Notes: generated by a model not told the origin, from the letters alone. Counted from the first letter of the stretch, positions 18,613 to 28,582 are shown. The stretch is 64,000 bases of DNA from Haladaptatus litoreus (GCF_900156425.1 NZ_FTNO01000004.1:62001-126000), one strand, 5' to 3'. Translations and numbers: made by a program.

Positions 18613-19350
18613 TTATGCAGTCGAGTCTACTACTTCTTTTTCTTCTTGAAGTCTCTGTTCAGCTTCGTCACGATCTTCTGGATACCCAACGTCAACGCGC
18701 CACCCATCCATCCGAATTGCGTCAATAGTACGACCGCTTCGAATGAGCAGGTCGATAGCTTCACTAATTTCGTACTCACCACGGTTCGACGGCTGGACAA
18801 GATGACAGGCGTGGAATATCGCCGGAGTGAATGTATAAAATCCGGTCATGACGAGGTTCGATGGCGGATCTTCGGGTTTCTCCACGACGTCGGTAATCTC
18901 GCCGTAGCTGTTGGTATCACAGACTCCAAATCGGCTGGCATCTTCGTATGGTACTTCTTCGGTGAGGAAGGCAGCGTCCGCGCGATCCTCTTGCTGACGA
19001 CGAACTACGTCCTCGAGATTCGCTCGGAATATGTTATCCCCTAATATCAGCATGAAGTCGTCGTCGATGTGTTCTTCGACAGTTAGAAGGGCGTGTGCAA
19101 GTCCCTTCTGTTCACGCTGGTGAGCGTAGGTAATGGGTATCCCATTGAATTCGTCGTCATAGTATCTGATAATGTCTTCTTTGCGATAACCAACAACTAT
19201 GATAAATTCTTCTGCACCGAGTTTCGCGAGTTGTTCTAAGCAATGCGTGATAATGGGTTTATCATTTATTTCGACCAATCCTTTTGGTTTGTCTTTAGTC
19301 AGCGGTCGCAGACGGGTACCCTTTCCAGCTGCTAGGACTACAGCTTTCAT
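18613..19350 (-). CDS. aglF: sugar-1-phosphate nucleotidyltransferase, AglF type
   Basis: 245 residues. The nucleotidyltransferase signature is MKAVVLAAGKGTRLRPLT with the catalytic Lys in KPKGLVEI; further segments are ITYAHQREQKGLAHALL, FMLILGDNIF and WRVDVGYPEDRDEA. From memory this is very close to AglF of Haloferax volcanii, a glucose-1-phosphate uridylyltransferase that makes UDP-glucose for the N-glycosylation pathway. The neighbouring aglM, divergent and 88 bases away from its start, would oxidise that UDP-glucose to UDP-glucuronate, supporting the assignment. The gene is full length and intact. Confidence 0.92.
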   Translation of the reverse strand: MKAVVLAAGKGTRLRPLTKDKPKGLVEINDKPIITHCLEQLAKLGAEEFIIVVGYRKEDIIRYYDDEFNGIPITYAHQREQKGLAHALLTVEEHIDDDFMLILGDNIFRANLEDVVRRQQEDRADAAFLTEEVPYEDASRFGVCDTNSYGEITDVVEKPEDPPSNLVMTGFYTFTPAIFHACHLVQPSNRGEYEISEAIDLLIRSGRTIDAIRMDGWRVDVGYPEDRDEAEQRLQEEKEVVDSTA

Positions 19351-19438
19351 ACTTTTCCCACATGAAGGCCTGTCCTAAATACTTTTAGTCCTCGCTACAT
19401 CCGAACGCTCAAGGAATATGCCCCAAGTTAATCGGATA

Positions 19439-20731
19439 ATGGAACTTAGCATCATTGGAAGTGGATACGTCGGAACAACTGTCGCCGCTTGCTTCGCTAA
19501 ACTGGGTCACTCGGTCACCAATATCGATATTGACGAAGAAGTCGTCGAACGAATCAACAGCGGTGACTCACCTATCCACGAACCCGGACTGGGCGATCTC
19601 GTCGCGGAGTACGGCGGAAACCGACTTCGGGCGACGACTGATTACAGTGCCATCCGTGACACCGATGCGACGTTCCTCGCATTGCCGACTCCGTCTCATG
19701 AGGATGGAAGTATCGATACGTCGATCATCAAGGCAGGTGCTCGCTCACTCGGTGAAACATTGGGAACGAAAGACGACTACCATCTCGTCATCGTCAAAAG
19801 TACGGTTGTCCCTGGAACGACCGAGGATATGTTAGGGTCTATCATCGAAGAGACATCTGGACAAACTAGAGGGGAGCAATTCGACGTGGCGATGAATCCT
19901 GAATTCCTGCGTGAAGGAAGTGCGGTCGAAGATTTCCTGAATCCAGATAAAATCGTCTTCGGTACCGAAAACAAGCGTGCAAACGAACGACTCGCCAACA
20001 TATTCGAACCACTCATTATAAAATCCAATCCAGAAGTCGTAGAAACCGGTATTCGAGAAGCAGAGATGATTAAGTACGCGAACAACGCCTTCCTCGCTAC
20101 GAAAGTAAGCCTCGTCAACGAACTTGGAAACATTTGTAAAGAGTACGAAGTGGACGCCTACGAAGTCACGGACGCTATCGGTCTTGACGAGCGTATCGGC
20201 GAGCGATTCCTCCGTAGCGGTGTCGGCTGGGGCGGCAGTTGTTTCCCTAAGGACACTGCCGCACTGGTTGCTGCCGCGCGTGACAGAGGATACGAACCGT
20301 CAATTGTCGAAGCTGCTATCGAAGTGAACAACAAACAACCTAAGCGCCTGCTTAATCTGCTCGAAAATCACACTGATCTTCCAGGCAAGCGAATTGCGGT
20401 ACTCGGTCTCGCGTTCAAACCTGGTACTGATGATGTTCGAAACTCACGTTCGATTCCAATTATTGAAGAACTACAAAATATCGGTGCAGAAGTCGTCGCC
20501 TATGATCCCGTTGCAGTCGAGAACATGCGCGAGCATTTCCCTAATATCGAGTATGTTGATTCGGTGTCGTTGGCTCTTAAGGGTGCGGATGGAGCCCTCG
20601 TCGTTACTGACTGGGACGAATTCAGTGTGCTTAACGATGAATTCGAACAGATGAAAAATCCCATTGTCGTAGACGGCCGTCGTATTGTAAACAACCAAGA
20701 TAACATCACTTATGAAGGTTTGACTTGGTAA
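19439..20731 (+). CDS. aglM: UDP-glucose 6-dehydrogenase, AglM type
   Basis: 430 residues from the second ATG (19439), which places MELSIIGSGYVGTTVAACFA at the N-terminus as in the family; the upstream ATG at 19418 would add seven residues. Domains: NAD-binding Rossmann fold, central helical domain with FLREGSAVEDF, catalytic Cys in GVGWGGSCFPKDT, and a C-terminal UDP-binding domain with LGLAFKPGTDDVRNSRS. It carries out the four-electron oxidation of UDP-glucose to UDP-glucuronic acid, as AglM does in Haloferax volcanii N-glycosylation. It is adjacent to aglF, its likely substrate supplier. Confidence 0.93.
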   Translation: MELSIIGSGYVGTTVAACFAKLGHSVTNIDIDEEVVERINSGDSPIHEPGLGDLVAEYGGNRLRATTDYSAIRDTDATFLALPTPSHEDGSIDTSIIKAGARSLGETLGTKDDYHLVIVKSTVVPGTTEDMLGSIIEETSGQTRGEQFDVAMNPEFLREGSAVEDFLNPDKIVFGTENKRANERLANIFEPLIIKSNPEVVETGIREAEMIKYANNAFLATKVSLVNELGNICKEYEVDAYEVTDAIGLDERIGERFLRSGVGWGGSCFPKDTAALVAAARDRGYEPSIVEAAIEVNNKQPKRLLNLLENHTDLPGKRIAVLGLAFKPGTDDVRNSRSIPIIEELQNIGAEVVAYDPVAVENMREHFPNIEYVDSVSLALKGADGALVVTDWDEFSVLNDEFEQMKNPIVVDGRRIVNNQDNITYEGLTW

Positions 20732-20789
20732 TTAAAATAGGTGCCTGCTGGTTGCAGCTGAGAATACGATTAACATACTAGTAAATAAT

Positions 20790-20909
20790 TTATATACAAT
20801 TAACTACATAATAAAATAATCCAAAAATAAAACCATCGATCTCGTACTCTACGATCGGTTCCTCTCCGGTTTGATCGGCACCCTCTTCGATGATGTTTAT
20901 TCTTTCCAT
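20790..20909 (-). CDS. possible small hypothetical protein
   Basis: A 39-codon frame on the minus strand starts MERINIIEEGADQTGEE and ends in a hydrophobic stretch. It lies in an A/T-rich gap between aglM and an antitoxin-like pseudogene. No family is recognised; it may be the end of a decayed gene rather than a real one. Confidence 0.2.
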   Translation of the reverse strand: MERINIIEEGADQTGEEPIVEYEIDGFIFGLFYYVVNCI

Positions 20910-21040
20910 TGTTGTAACTATGTTCCGAAATAATCGTCGCGAGATACCACTCGCCCCACGCGCAATGCTGGGGGCACTGTTGGCTTGATTTTGTGACTAC
21001 ACGAGAAAACTCATGTACAGATAGTGCCGACGGTGCCAGC

Positions 21041-21175
21041 ATGGCGCAAGAGAACCGAATGCGGCCATCTGTATCGGCAGAAGTGTACCGCTGACTCGAT
21101 ATCTACCGGGCAAAAAACGAGCTTAGTAGCATTAGTGACGCAATTGACCAGCTCCTCAATGAGGTCGCCGACTAA
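21041..21175 (+). pseudogene. small antitoxin-like protein gene with one nonsense codon
   Basis: Starting at ATG 21041 the frame reads MAQENRMRPSVSAEVYR, then TGA (21092-21094), then continues in the same frame LDIYRAKNELSSISDAIDQL and a few more residues to a TAA at 21173-21175. The part after the stop has the look of a ribbon-helix-helix or coiled antitoxin (Ser-x-x-Asp-Ala-Ile-Asp), and the two halves fit one 44-residue protein if TGA replaced CGA (Arg). No partner toxin is next to it. The 3' end overlaps the end of the O-antigen ligase-like gene on the other strand. Confidence 0.55.
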
Positions 21176-23067
21176 TTCAATACGCCACGGTTCGACGACC
21201 CATCTGTTTTGAGTCGGTAATACTCACCAGCGAGTGCCGCGAGTACCGCCCAAAATGGGAATACTCGCGGCACTTTATCGAGGAACGGTCCCCACGCTGC
21301 AGCACCCAGGACGCCGACGAGACTACAACAGACTGCGATTATTAATACACGGTCTGCTTTTTGAGAGAACAGCAACTTTCCGCCAGAGAACAATGCGACG
21401 AGAACCGCACCGAGATACAAGGCAAATCCGATGATCCCGGTCTCGGTGAGAAGGGCAACATACAGCGAGTGCATTCGGAATGGTTTCGAGAGGCCGTAGG
21501 CTTCGGCGTGATACCGAAAGTTGCCGCCACCGATACCGAAGATCGGGTTTTTAGCAAATAAATCCATCCCTGCCGCATACTGCCGAATACGAACACCAAG
21601 CGTTTTTAGGCTAAAGAACGGCACAGACATGTCGTTAACCAACGATTCCGCACTCGGCGGGCCCTGACTTCCGTTCGCTGTCGTGGTCGTCTCCGTGGTT
21701 GTCGTTGGTGTCTCTGTGGTCGTCGTGACGTTCTGTGTCGTTGTCTCTGTTGTTGTGGTCACTGCATCCATCGCGGTCGTGGTCTCTGGTGTGGTTGCGG
21801 TCGTGGTCTCCGTCGTGGTCGCGGTTGTGGTCTCCGTTGTGGTCGCGGTCGTTGTAGGGTCACTAGTTGTTGTCAACGTTGTCGAATTCGGAGCTGGCTT
21901 CGAACCTGCGCTAACGTCACCACCAAACGGCGTTTGTCCTAACGTTGACGAACTTTGCTTGCCAGACCCGTAGTCCGGATAGAGTAGAATCGTAAGGCCG
22001 ACAATCACCCCGCCGACGACAGGAATGTTTTGAAGTGTCGCTAACTTCGGTAGCGAGCCACGCTTATACCACAACATAGAGAGCCCCAGAAGTATGCCCA
22101 CAACGAAGATTGCACCACGACCACTGTCGCTTGCCGTCCCGCGTTGCACTAATAGCATCGCAAAGACAATCACGAATCCGAATAGTCGTGCGCGGCTCTC
22201 GCTTCGCCACGCAAAGACAAGCATAGCAGGGAATGTGAGTAAGATCAGACTGTTGAGGCCGCCACCAGTGAATCCAGTCACCCACGCACCTGTCCAAATG
22301 ACGTATGGGCCAAACCCAAGTTTACCGATGAATTTGCTCGTCTCACCAAGCACCGAGAGGCCGAGTGGCCCCTCATTCATGAACTGGACGAGCGCGATCA
22401 TCACGTGGCCAATTGCAGTGACGCAAAACACACCGATGACGTCACGGAGCGGGAGTATGTTTTGCCGCACAGACCGAAAAACGAGGCCGAACACAATGGC
22501 CACTTGCAGGAAAAACAACGTGAAAAAGATCGCGACGTCAGGACGGAGGACATTCGAGAAGACAGCACTAATGCCCGACCAAACGACGAATCCAACCAGC
22601 AGTATCTCCGGGAGTGTTGGTTTGAGGCGATGTAATCCTTTGTGGACGCCTAATGCGGTTGCTGCAAGAAGTGGAATCTGATAAATCCAGATGGCAGGAG
22701 ACAACGCCATTGGGTAATTCCCCATATCCGCAAGTGGGACATTTGCGCCATATGTGACGAGCATCAATAGGGCAACAAGCGACCCGATAAACCAATACCC
22801 AGATGCCGCAGTGAGTACGCCGTACACTCCCAGTGTGATCGCGAGAGCGGCGAGTGGCCCAAAGAAACCCGGGACACCGAGTGCCCGAAGACCAAGGCCA
22901 ACGACTGGAGTGAAGACAAAAAGTCCGAGAGCAAGAATCGCCGCGAATGTGATCGGCACAGAGTTTGGTTTCGATCGTCTAGAGTGGTCTAACGTAATGT
23001 CGTTAAGCACATTTGGGAACACCAGTAGCAGCAGTAATAATATTTGCGTCTCATAGAAGATCTGCAC
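21172..23067 (-). CDS. O-antigen ligase/polymerase-like membrane protein with Thr-rich insert
   Basis: 631 residues with about 12 hydrophobic helices. The Wzy_C/WaaL-type segment is in the C-terminal half: NPIFGIGGGNFRYHAEAY followed by MHSLYVALLTETGIIGFALYL, preceded by GTASDSGRGAIFV. Between about residues 395 and 465 lies an almost pure Thr/Ala/Glu tract (TTTETTTATT-type repeats), placed in the large loop that faces outside in this family. Thr-rich tracts of this kind usually occur in haloarchaeal S-layer and surface proteins, probably O-glycosylated, so this is an unusual insertion. The enzyme would polymerise or ligate flipped lipid-linked glycans. The second ligase-like gene at 26927 lacks the tract. 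Confidence 0.8.
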   Translation of the reverse strand: MQIFYETQILLLLLLVFPNVLNDITLDHSRRSKPNSVPITFAAILALGLFVFTPVVGLGLRALGVPGFFGPLAALAITLGVYGVLTAASGYWFIGSLVALLMLVTYGANVPLADMGNYPMALSPAIWIYQIPLLAATALGVHKGLHRLKPTLPEILLVGFVVWSGISAVFSNVLRPDVAIFFTLFFLQVAIVFGLVFRSVRQNILPLRDVIGVFCVTAIGHVMIALVQFMNEGPLGLSVLGETSKFIGKLGFGPYVIWTGAWVTGFTGGGLNSLILLTFPAMLVFAWRSESRARLFGFVIVFAMLLVQRGTASDSGRGAIFVVGILLGLSMLWYKRGSLPKLATLQNIPVVGGVIVGLTILLYPDYGSGKQSSSTLGQTPFGGDVSAGSKPAPNSTTLTTTSDPTTTATTTETTTATTTETTTATTPETTTAMDAVTTTTETTTQNVTTTTETPTTTTETTTTANGSQGPPSAESLVNDMSVPFFSLKTLGVRIRQYAAGMDLFAKNPIFGIGGGNFRYHAEAYGLSKPFRMHSLYVALLTETGIIGFALYLGAVLVALFSGGKLLFSQKADRVLIIAVCCSLVGVLGAAAWGPFLDKVPRVFPFWAVLAALAGEYYRLKTDGSSNRGVLN

Positions 23068-23815
23068 CTTTTTCGGTTGAATTGTTTATAGTATGGCCAC
23101 AAATGACCAATATTTTAATGATAGTATATCCAGCTATAGCTATGAATAGCTTTCTATCAAATGAAAAGCACACGCTCCTCGCGTGCTTTCAATACTCCCC
23201 ACTCTGGGCACTTGCCGCATTCAGTGCGTTGCACTTCTTGATGATATCAGAAACAACTCAATTCATGACCGCAGTGAATATTTAGCTCGTGTAGGTTTTC
23301 GTCACGTCGACGATGGCTTCGGAATTCTAACCCAGTGGTCAACGTAGTATACTGTGTTATATGTCTATTTTTTTAACCGCTAGAGAATGAGACCAACGAC
23401 TGCAGTCCTGGCCTTATCGATATCGAGGGCAATACCTGGGTGCTTCCGTCCACATCAAGCAAGTAGAGAAAAGCACACCAACTCGAATAACGAAGTCCTG
23501 TATGACGTTGGCCTCGAGCGGATGTAGCTCGAATCTGTCTAAATTCGCCGAAGTACAAATTTCCCAGTAAAACTGCTATATAATATTACTTTCTGACAGA
23601 ATCAAATCTAGCAAGATCGAATCAGTGCGTATTATTATTTGTTACGGCAAGGCAATATCACTATTAATCTCTACTAGTTTGGGTAGTAGAGCGAAAACAC
23701 GACTTACACGAAGAATCTTTTTGTCTGGGTGAATATTTATAATTCGGATCGATCAAATACCCAAAATGAGGAATAATAGCCTAGTGTCTGAAATTACTCT
23801 TTGATCTGTTAGTTG
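23068..23815. other. intergenic, 748 bases
   Basis: A/T-rich. A 60-codon frame (23103-23285, +; MTNILMIVYPAIAMNSFL at its start) contains an imperfect hairpin, AAAGCACACG/CGCGTGCTTT at 23162-23189. A second frame at 23373-23558 (-) has no recognisable content. These may be decayed gene ends; nothing is well supported. Confidence 0.35.
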
Positions 23816-25240
23816 TCAATCTTTTTTCTCAACGAACATGTATATGGTATCCTTGATTACATTCCAAATCTGTCGAATAACGATCTTCACGTCGAACCAG
23901 AACGACTGTCTTCTAATATACTCTAAATCGAATCGAAGTTTCGTTTTCGGATCTGTGCTATTGACCTCGTGAACCTGAGCTAATCCCGTCAACCCCGGTT
24001 TGACGAACCATCGTTTGCGCCAAGTATCAACCTCTGCTTCCAGTTGTTGTTCTTCTTCTGTCCATGTTGCACGTGGACCAACAACGCTCATTCCACCAGT
24101 AAGAATCGTCCAGAGTTGGGGGATTTCATCCAAATGTGTTTTTCGAAGCACTCGGCCAACACGTGTTATCCGATTGTTTGTTTCGTCTTCTTCTGGCTCT
24201 GCCGACTCGCTGTCTGGTAGCATCGTTCGGAATTTGTACACCTGAAACGTTCCCCCAAGTTCTGCAGTTCGAACTTGATTGTAGAATACTGGCCCAGGGC
24301 TATCGAGCTTTATCGCTAATGTGATGATACCAAGGAGGGGTGCAAGTACCAAGAGGCTAGCAGAGGCGAACAGAATGTCAAATATTCGTTTAATTAGATA
24401 GTCCTGCCAATCCCATGGTTCAAGGGCTATTTCGACAAGTTCGTCGTCTTCTGTCGCTTCTGCCTTGGTGAGGACACTATCAATATGACGGTTTGGAGCT
24501 TTTGCAGTTATTCCATGTTTATAACACGTATCTAATGCACCAAAGAACTCCGCTCGGTCTGTGGTTGAAAAGGCCAAGATAGCGACATCAACGCTATTTT
24601 GGAGTAATATATTTTCCAGCCGGGAGAGTCCGCCAAGACGCTTGATACCCGACAACGGTTGTTCAGTGCCACCGTCGGTGACGACCTGTTCTCGTTCCCA
24701 GTTTCTAATTTCGTTTCCACTTGGGGGTGAGATATATCCCAATACGGGAGTATTGATCACTTCAAGAACGTCTGTTATGTGTCGGATATCATCTCCGACA
24801 ATGATTGCTCGTTCATTCTTCGTAGTTGGTCGTCTACGAATAGCGACGAATAGTACTGGCAGAGAAACTCCAAGTAGTACTGTGATAATGATGAGTGTTG
24901 AGCGAGGGTGCCGATACGAATAATCGAAATACCCTATCGTCGCAAGTCCAAGGATTGCGACAAGAAGCCGTTTCTCGGTGATGAACAGTATGTCTAGTAT
25001 CCGCCGTGGACGAGGTTTGAACATCGGAATGAGACTCCCCGTCACGAAAAGTACGGTGATAACTCCAGTTACGGCGATTTTCTCTGGGGAAAGAACCGTG
25101 TTATAAAGCTGATTGATTACTGGAATTTCGGTCGTGACGAACGTCTGCACAGTAGCGGAGTTCGCGATCACAACTGCAAGTATAACAAGGAATATCGTTC
25201 CAGCAATACTTGCAAAGCGATACCGGAATTCAGCAGACAT
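23816..25240 (-). CDS. polyprenyl glycosylphosphotransferase (bacterial sugar transferase family)
   Basis: 474 residues. The N-terminal half has four to five transmembrane helices and a Rossmann-like region (RAIIVGDDIRHIT, about 142-155). The C-terminal third is the sugar transferase domain: RIFDILFASASLLVLAPLLG (membrane hairpin), KLDSPGPVFYNQVR, FQVYKFRTM, RKTHLDEIPQLWTILTGGMS and VVGPR. This is the WbaP/WcaJ architecture, which transfers a hexose-1-phosphate to a polyprenyl (dolichyl) phosphate, the committed first step of lipid-linked glycan assembly. All typical C-terminal motifs are intact. It points to an initiation step like that of bacterial capsule synthesis. Confidence 0.92.
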   Translation of the reverse strand: MSAEFRYRFASIAGTIFLVILAVVIANSATVQTFVTTEIPVINQLYNTVLSPEKIAVTGVITVLFVTGSLIPMFKPRPRRILDILFITEKRLLVAILGLATIGYFDYSYRHPRSTLIIITVLLGVSLPVLFVAIRRRPTTKNERAIIVGDDIRHITDVLEVINTPVLGYISPPSGNEIRNWEREQVVTDGGTEQPLSGIKRLGGLSRLENILLQNSVDVAILAFSTTDRAEFFGALDTCYKHGITAKAPNRHIDSVLTKAEATEDDELVEIALEPWDWQDYLIKRIFDILFASASLLVLAPLLGIITLAIKLDSPGPVFYNQVRTAELGGTFQVYKFRTMLPDSESAEPEEDETNNRITRVGRVLRKTHLDEIPQLWTILTGGMSVVGPRATWTEEEQQLEAEVDTWRKRWFVKPGLTGLAQVHEVNSTDPKTKLRFDLEYIRRQSFWFDVKIVIRQIWNVIKDTIYMFVEKKD

Positions 25241-25545
25241 TGATTATTTTAAAATCAGTATAGGGCTATAAAGGCTACGTCTTATTAAGAAATCTTGATC
25301 AGAAGGAATATAATAACATAAATTAGTTAGAAACAAAATAATTGATTATTTTTAAGAATATGGGGTGAATTTCGTTGAGTATAGAGTGTATAATACTGGC
25401 GTAATAAATTAATTGGCTACTGGTAGACTTTGGTTACTAACTTATAGACACATCATTACAAAACTGATAGAGAAGTACGGTTTAGTATGGTGGCGGAACC
25501 GATAATTTCAGCACTATCTATGTTTCCAAGTAGGTTACTCAGCAG

Positions 25546-25668
25546 ATGAGCACAGATTTCTCGGAATATTCAACAAATACGAGATCATTTTGGAAGGGGT
25601 ATATAGTCGGTAGTCTTCTTTCTGCTCTCCTGTGGGCTATAACCGTATCTCTACTATTATTTCTTTAA
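25546..25668 (+). CDS. possible small membrane protein
   Basis: A 40-codon frame starts MSTDFSEYSTNTRSFWKGYI and ends in one clear hydrophobic helix (GSLLSALLWAITVSLLLFL). It lies in a 717-base gap with no other candidate. The mix of a polar N-terminus and one transmembrane helix is typical of real small haloarchaeal proteins, but no family or partner is recognised. Confidence 0.3.
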   Translation: MSTDFSEYSTNTRSFWKGYIVGSLLSALLWAITVSLLLFL

Positions 25669-25957
25669 ATTCATTCTGCTCCGAGAATCAGAGATTTCGA
25701 AAGGAAAGCAACAAATTAGGACAGCTAATATAATGTCAGACTACCAACTATTTTTATTTAATGAACCATTGATAAAGCATACTGAAAGTAGAAGACATAT
25801 AATATATAATAAATAATACGATGATCGTAACTGGTATCCTCCTTGCAAGGCCTAACATCGGGTATGGTTTCATCGATTTCTGAGCCCTATCAGGCTTGAG
25901 CGTACCTACATCTTATTCTACCTAATGAAAATATCACATCATATTCTCAACTTAGTT
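25669..25957. other. A/T-rich spacer before uppP 3' end
   Basis: About 290 bases of A/T-rich DNA (and another 305 bases at 25241-25545 on the other side of the small ORF) without a recognisable gene, RNA or repeat. Confidence 0.4.
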
Positions 25958-26782
25958 CTAAATTATAAGGATAAAAATTCCACCAAGGAGCGCCATTATA
26001 CCGATACCGATACACACTGCCCAAAAGGATACACGTTCGACAATGCGTAACAATATGTCGATAGTGAGATACCCAACAATAGCACTAGTTGCGAGTGCGA
26101 CGACTGCAGACGTTGGTTCAACAGTGGGAAGACCACCGGTATCGAGGAAGACTAGTACTCCTGCACCTGCTGCTGCAGGGATACTAAGTAAGAACGAGAG
26201 ACGAAACGCGTTCGCACCGCTGTAGCCTCGAAACAAAAGTGTCCCTGCAGTGGTTCCTGATCGCGAAATGCCGGGAAGAATAGCCAAACCTTGCATTACG
26301 CCAACAAGGAGTGCATCAAACAATGTGGGCGTTTCACGATTCCCTAGTTCAAATCGGTTTGCGGTTCGAAGAAGGACTCCTGTTCCAATCAACAGCACGC
26401 CAATAAGTGCAACGAATCCACCTCCTGCTAATTCGGAAACGACGGCATCAAGAGTCTTGTACGCGAGAAGTCCAACAACTCCAGATGCAACAGTGGCGAC
26501 GGCTAAAAATGATAGTTCGGCCTGTCGGCTTTGAAACGCTGAATTGGGACGCCACTCCGGTAGCGATTCAAGAACGCGCTTAAGTTCATCTCGATAATAA
26601 ACTCCGGCGGCGATGGCTGTTCCAGTATGTAAAAAGAGAGAAAACTGGAGTGCCGCTTCTGGATGACTCCCCATCGCACGAAGAAAGAGCGTGATATTGC
26701 CTTCACTGGAGATTGGTAGCCATTCGAAAATTCCCTGTAAAATTCCAGCGATAATCGCAATGAGAAGGGACTTATCAACCAT
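25958..26782 (-). CDS. uppP: undecaprenyl-/polyprenyl-diphosphatase
   Basis: 274 residues with about eight transmembrane helices. Family motifs: GILQGIFEWLPISSEGN (15-31; the usual ITEFLPISSSGH with the last His replaced by Asn) and GISRSGTTAG (about 168-177) with the catalytic Ser/Arg. It removes the terminal phosphate from polyprenyl pyrophosphate released when a glycan is ligated or polymerised, so the lipid carrier can be reused. It lies between the glycosylphosphotransferase and a ligase-like gene on the same strand. In archaea the carrier is dolichol. Confidence 0.9.
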   Translation of the reverse strand: MVDKSLLIAIIAGILQGIFEWLPISSEGNITLFLRAMGSHPEAALQFSLFLHTGTAIAAGVYYRDELKRVLESLPEWRPNSAFQSRQAELSFLAVATVASGVVGLLAYKTLDAVVSELAGGGFVALIGVLLIGTGVLLRTANRFELGNRETPTLFDALLVGVMQGLAILPGISRSGTTAGTLLFRGYSGANAFRLSFLLSIPAAAGAGVLVFLDTGGLPTVEPTSAVVALATSAIVGYLTIDILLRIVERVSFWAVCIGIGIMALLGGIFILII

Positions 26783-26926
26783 GATAAAAGCGTGCTTCCC
26801 AAGGAAGAAAGGTAATTCGATTTCTGATTCACATAGCTCAGATATATAATCTTATATCTCAGGGTCAAATTTAATATATATATATGAGTATATTTAAGAC
26901 AAAAAGGTAAAATAACGTCTTCGTTT

Positions 26927-28369
26927 CTATTTTCGATATCCGCAGATAAGGTAGCCGAAAACCAGCGCAGAGAGTATTGATGCGACTGCGGTATTGAAGA
27001 GTGTGTAAACTGCAAACATTTGGTGCACTGCAAACGCAAGAGCAAATCCGAGCATCGGAACATCGACAGTGTTCTTCCGAACGATCCCTTCGAAGATACT
27101 TCCAAGCACTATCATTATGTACGCCAATCCGCCAACGATACCGGTATTGAGGAATATCTGGACATATGAGTTATGAGGAGAAAACCCACGAAAGTTGGGG
27201 TCTGGTACGTACGGGGCAATCGCTTCATGTGTATTGATCATTCCATAGCCAAGAGGAGATGGGGCGTCTAAAAACGCGCGGAGTCCCCCTGTCCAAAGAG
27301 CAAACCGACCGTGTGTGTTAATCGGAATCACCGACAAAAACATCCCCATAAAGAACAGGAGCGTTAATATCCCGAGAGAAATAACGATATATGGAACGCT
27401 CTTACGACCTATGACGATATATCCAAGGTACACGGTAGAAGCTAAACAGAATGCAAGCCAGGATGCTCGTGCGTACGTTAAGTACATGCCAAGGCCGTTC
27501 ACTAGTAGGAGGGTCGCCGCAATTGGTATTGGCAGAAATTGTCTCCGCTGAGCACTTTCTACTGCTATTACAAGCGCGCCAAAGGCGCCTGAGAAGGCAA
27601 GAGCTCCAAGAATATTTGGATTTGAGAGAATCGATTGCAGGAATTGCACTTCGGTTCCAATCAACGGCAGTTGGAATCGAGCATTAAAAAGCTGGATTTG
27701 CAGCCAGGAAAGTTCATAGTTTCCAATTACGTAGGCCGGAAGCCCAATCAGGACAGTAAACGCCGACATAATGGAAACACCTAGAAGAAAAATATTACGA
27801 GAGACGTATCTCGGGATGAAAAAGAGATTTAGTCCAAAAATTAATGCCACATATACGACAAACGATGCCCTCGTTGATCCAGCGCTCATTTCGTTGACAT
27901 GGTAGAAGTACACTCCAAGTAATGTCACATAGGAACCAATGTATACTGCTCTGCTGCGGAGAAACTGCAAAAAGTCGTGACTAATGAATGGGTACAGAGC
28001 ATATAAGAGGAAAATAAGGGTAACATGTACAAACCGTCCTTCATCTGGGACTGGAATATATTTGTTACGCTGTCGAAATAGTATAAATGTTAATAATATC
28101 AAAACAGAAATTTGTGCGACATGAAGCCACAGATCCCGGTTATCATCGTAATAACTGCGCATGAGGAGTAATAGCGGGGCAAAGTAGAGGTAGAGTAAAG
28201 CGAGGTGAAATGACCCATACTGTTCAGGTGAGTTAGTTGAACGGATGAGGAGATCTACAAAGAGAAGGGGTATTAGAAGAATCTGAATGAGGGCAATCGG
28301 GTGAAATTGTCCCGCAAAGGGGTTCAGTGAGAGCGAAGTAGATGTTTTTTGTTGATCTTGTAAACTCAT
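26927..28369 (-). CDS. O-antigen ligase/polymerase-like membrane protein
   Basis: 480 residues from the ATG at 28369 (MSLQDQQKTSTSL), chosen because the first transmembrane helix follows at a normal distance; a longer frame reaches 28543 but the extra 58 residues are of A/T-rich promoter character. About 11-12 helices are visible. The Wzy_C-type segment is YARASWLAFCLASTVYLGY, then FSPHNSYVQIFLNTGIVGG and LAYIMIVLG near the C-terminus. It would polymerise repeat units or ligate the finished glycan to a surface acceptor outside the membrane. A second, divergent relative with a Thr-rich loop is at 21172, so one may polymerise and the other ligate. Confidence 0.8.
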   Translation of the reverse strand: MSLQDQQKTSTSLSLNPFAGQFHPIALIQILLIPLLFVDLLIRSTNSPEQYGSFHLALLYLYFAPLLLLMRSYYDDNRDLWLHVAQISVLILLTFILFRQRNKYIPVPDEGRFVHVTLIFLLYALYPFISHDFLQFLRSRAVYIGSYVTLLGVYFYHVNEMSAGSTRASFVVYVALIFGLNLFFIPRYVSRNIFLLGVSIMSAFTVLIGLPAYVIGNYELSWLQIQLFNARFQLPLIGTEVQFLQSILSNPNILGALAFSGAFGALVIAVESAQRRQFLPIPIAATLLLVNGLGMYLTYARASWLAFCLASTVYLGYIVIGRKSVPYIVISLGILTLLFFMGMFLSVIPINTHGRFALWTGGLRAFLDAPSPLGYGMINTHEAIAPYVPDPNFRGFSPHNSYVQIFLNTGIVGGLAYIMIVLGSIFEGIVRKNTVDVPMLGFALAFAVHQMFAVYTLFNTAVASILSALVFGYLICGYRK

Positions 28370-28582
28370 TCTTGTTCCTCGGTAACTAGAATGGACATTG
28401 CACCAGGGGATAAAAAGAGTATTTCTTTCTAGCGTCAATAATATAACAATCTTTCCTAATGATAGAGGGAACGTCTGTATAGGCCCATGGTTATTTGAAT
28501 ATAATATATAGAAATTGATATAAATAAATGGCCTCTTTATCAATGAAAAGAACTATGTCCTTATGTCATTATGGTGAGTACG

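Noticed and set aside
21670..21885. Repeats of GTCGTGGTCTCCGTTGTG type, possible CRISPR or regulatory array
   Set aside because: They encode the Thr-rich loop of the ligase-like protein on the minus strand; degenerate codon repeats explain them.
21683..21973. 96-codon + frame rich in Val
   Set aside because: It is the antisense of the Thr-rich tract; Val-only composition is an artefact.
22094..22681. 195-codon + frame opposite the O-antigen ligase-like gene
   Set aside because: Antisense shadow in G/C-rich DNA; the minus-strand gene has clear family motifs.
26503..27105. 200-codon minus frame starting in the second ligase gene
   Set aside because: Overlaps two well-supported membrane protein genes in another phase and has no protein-like composition.
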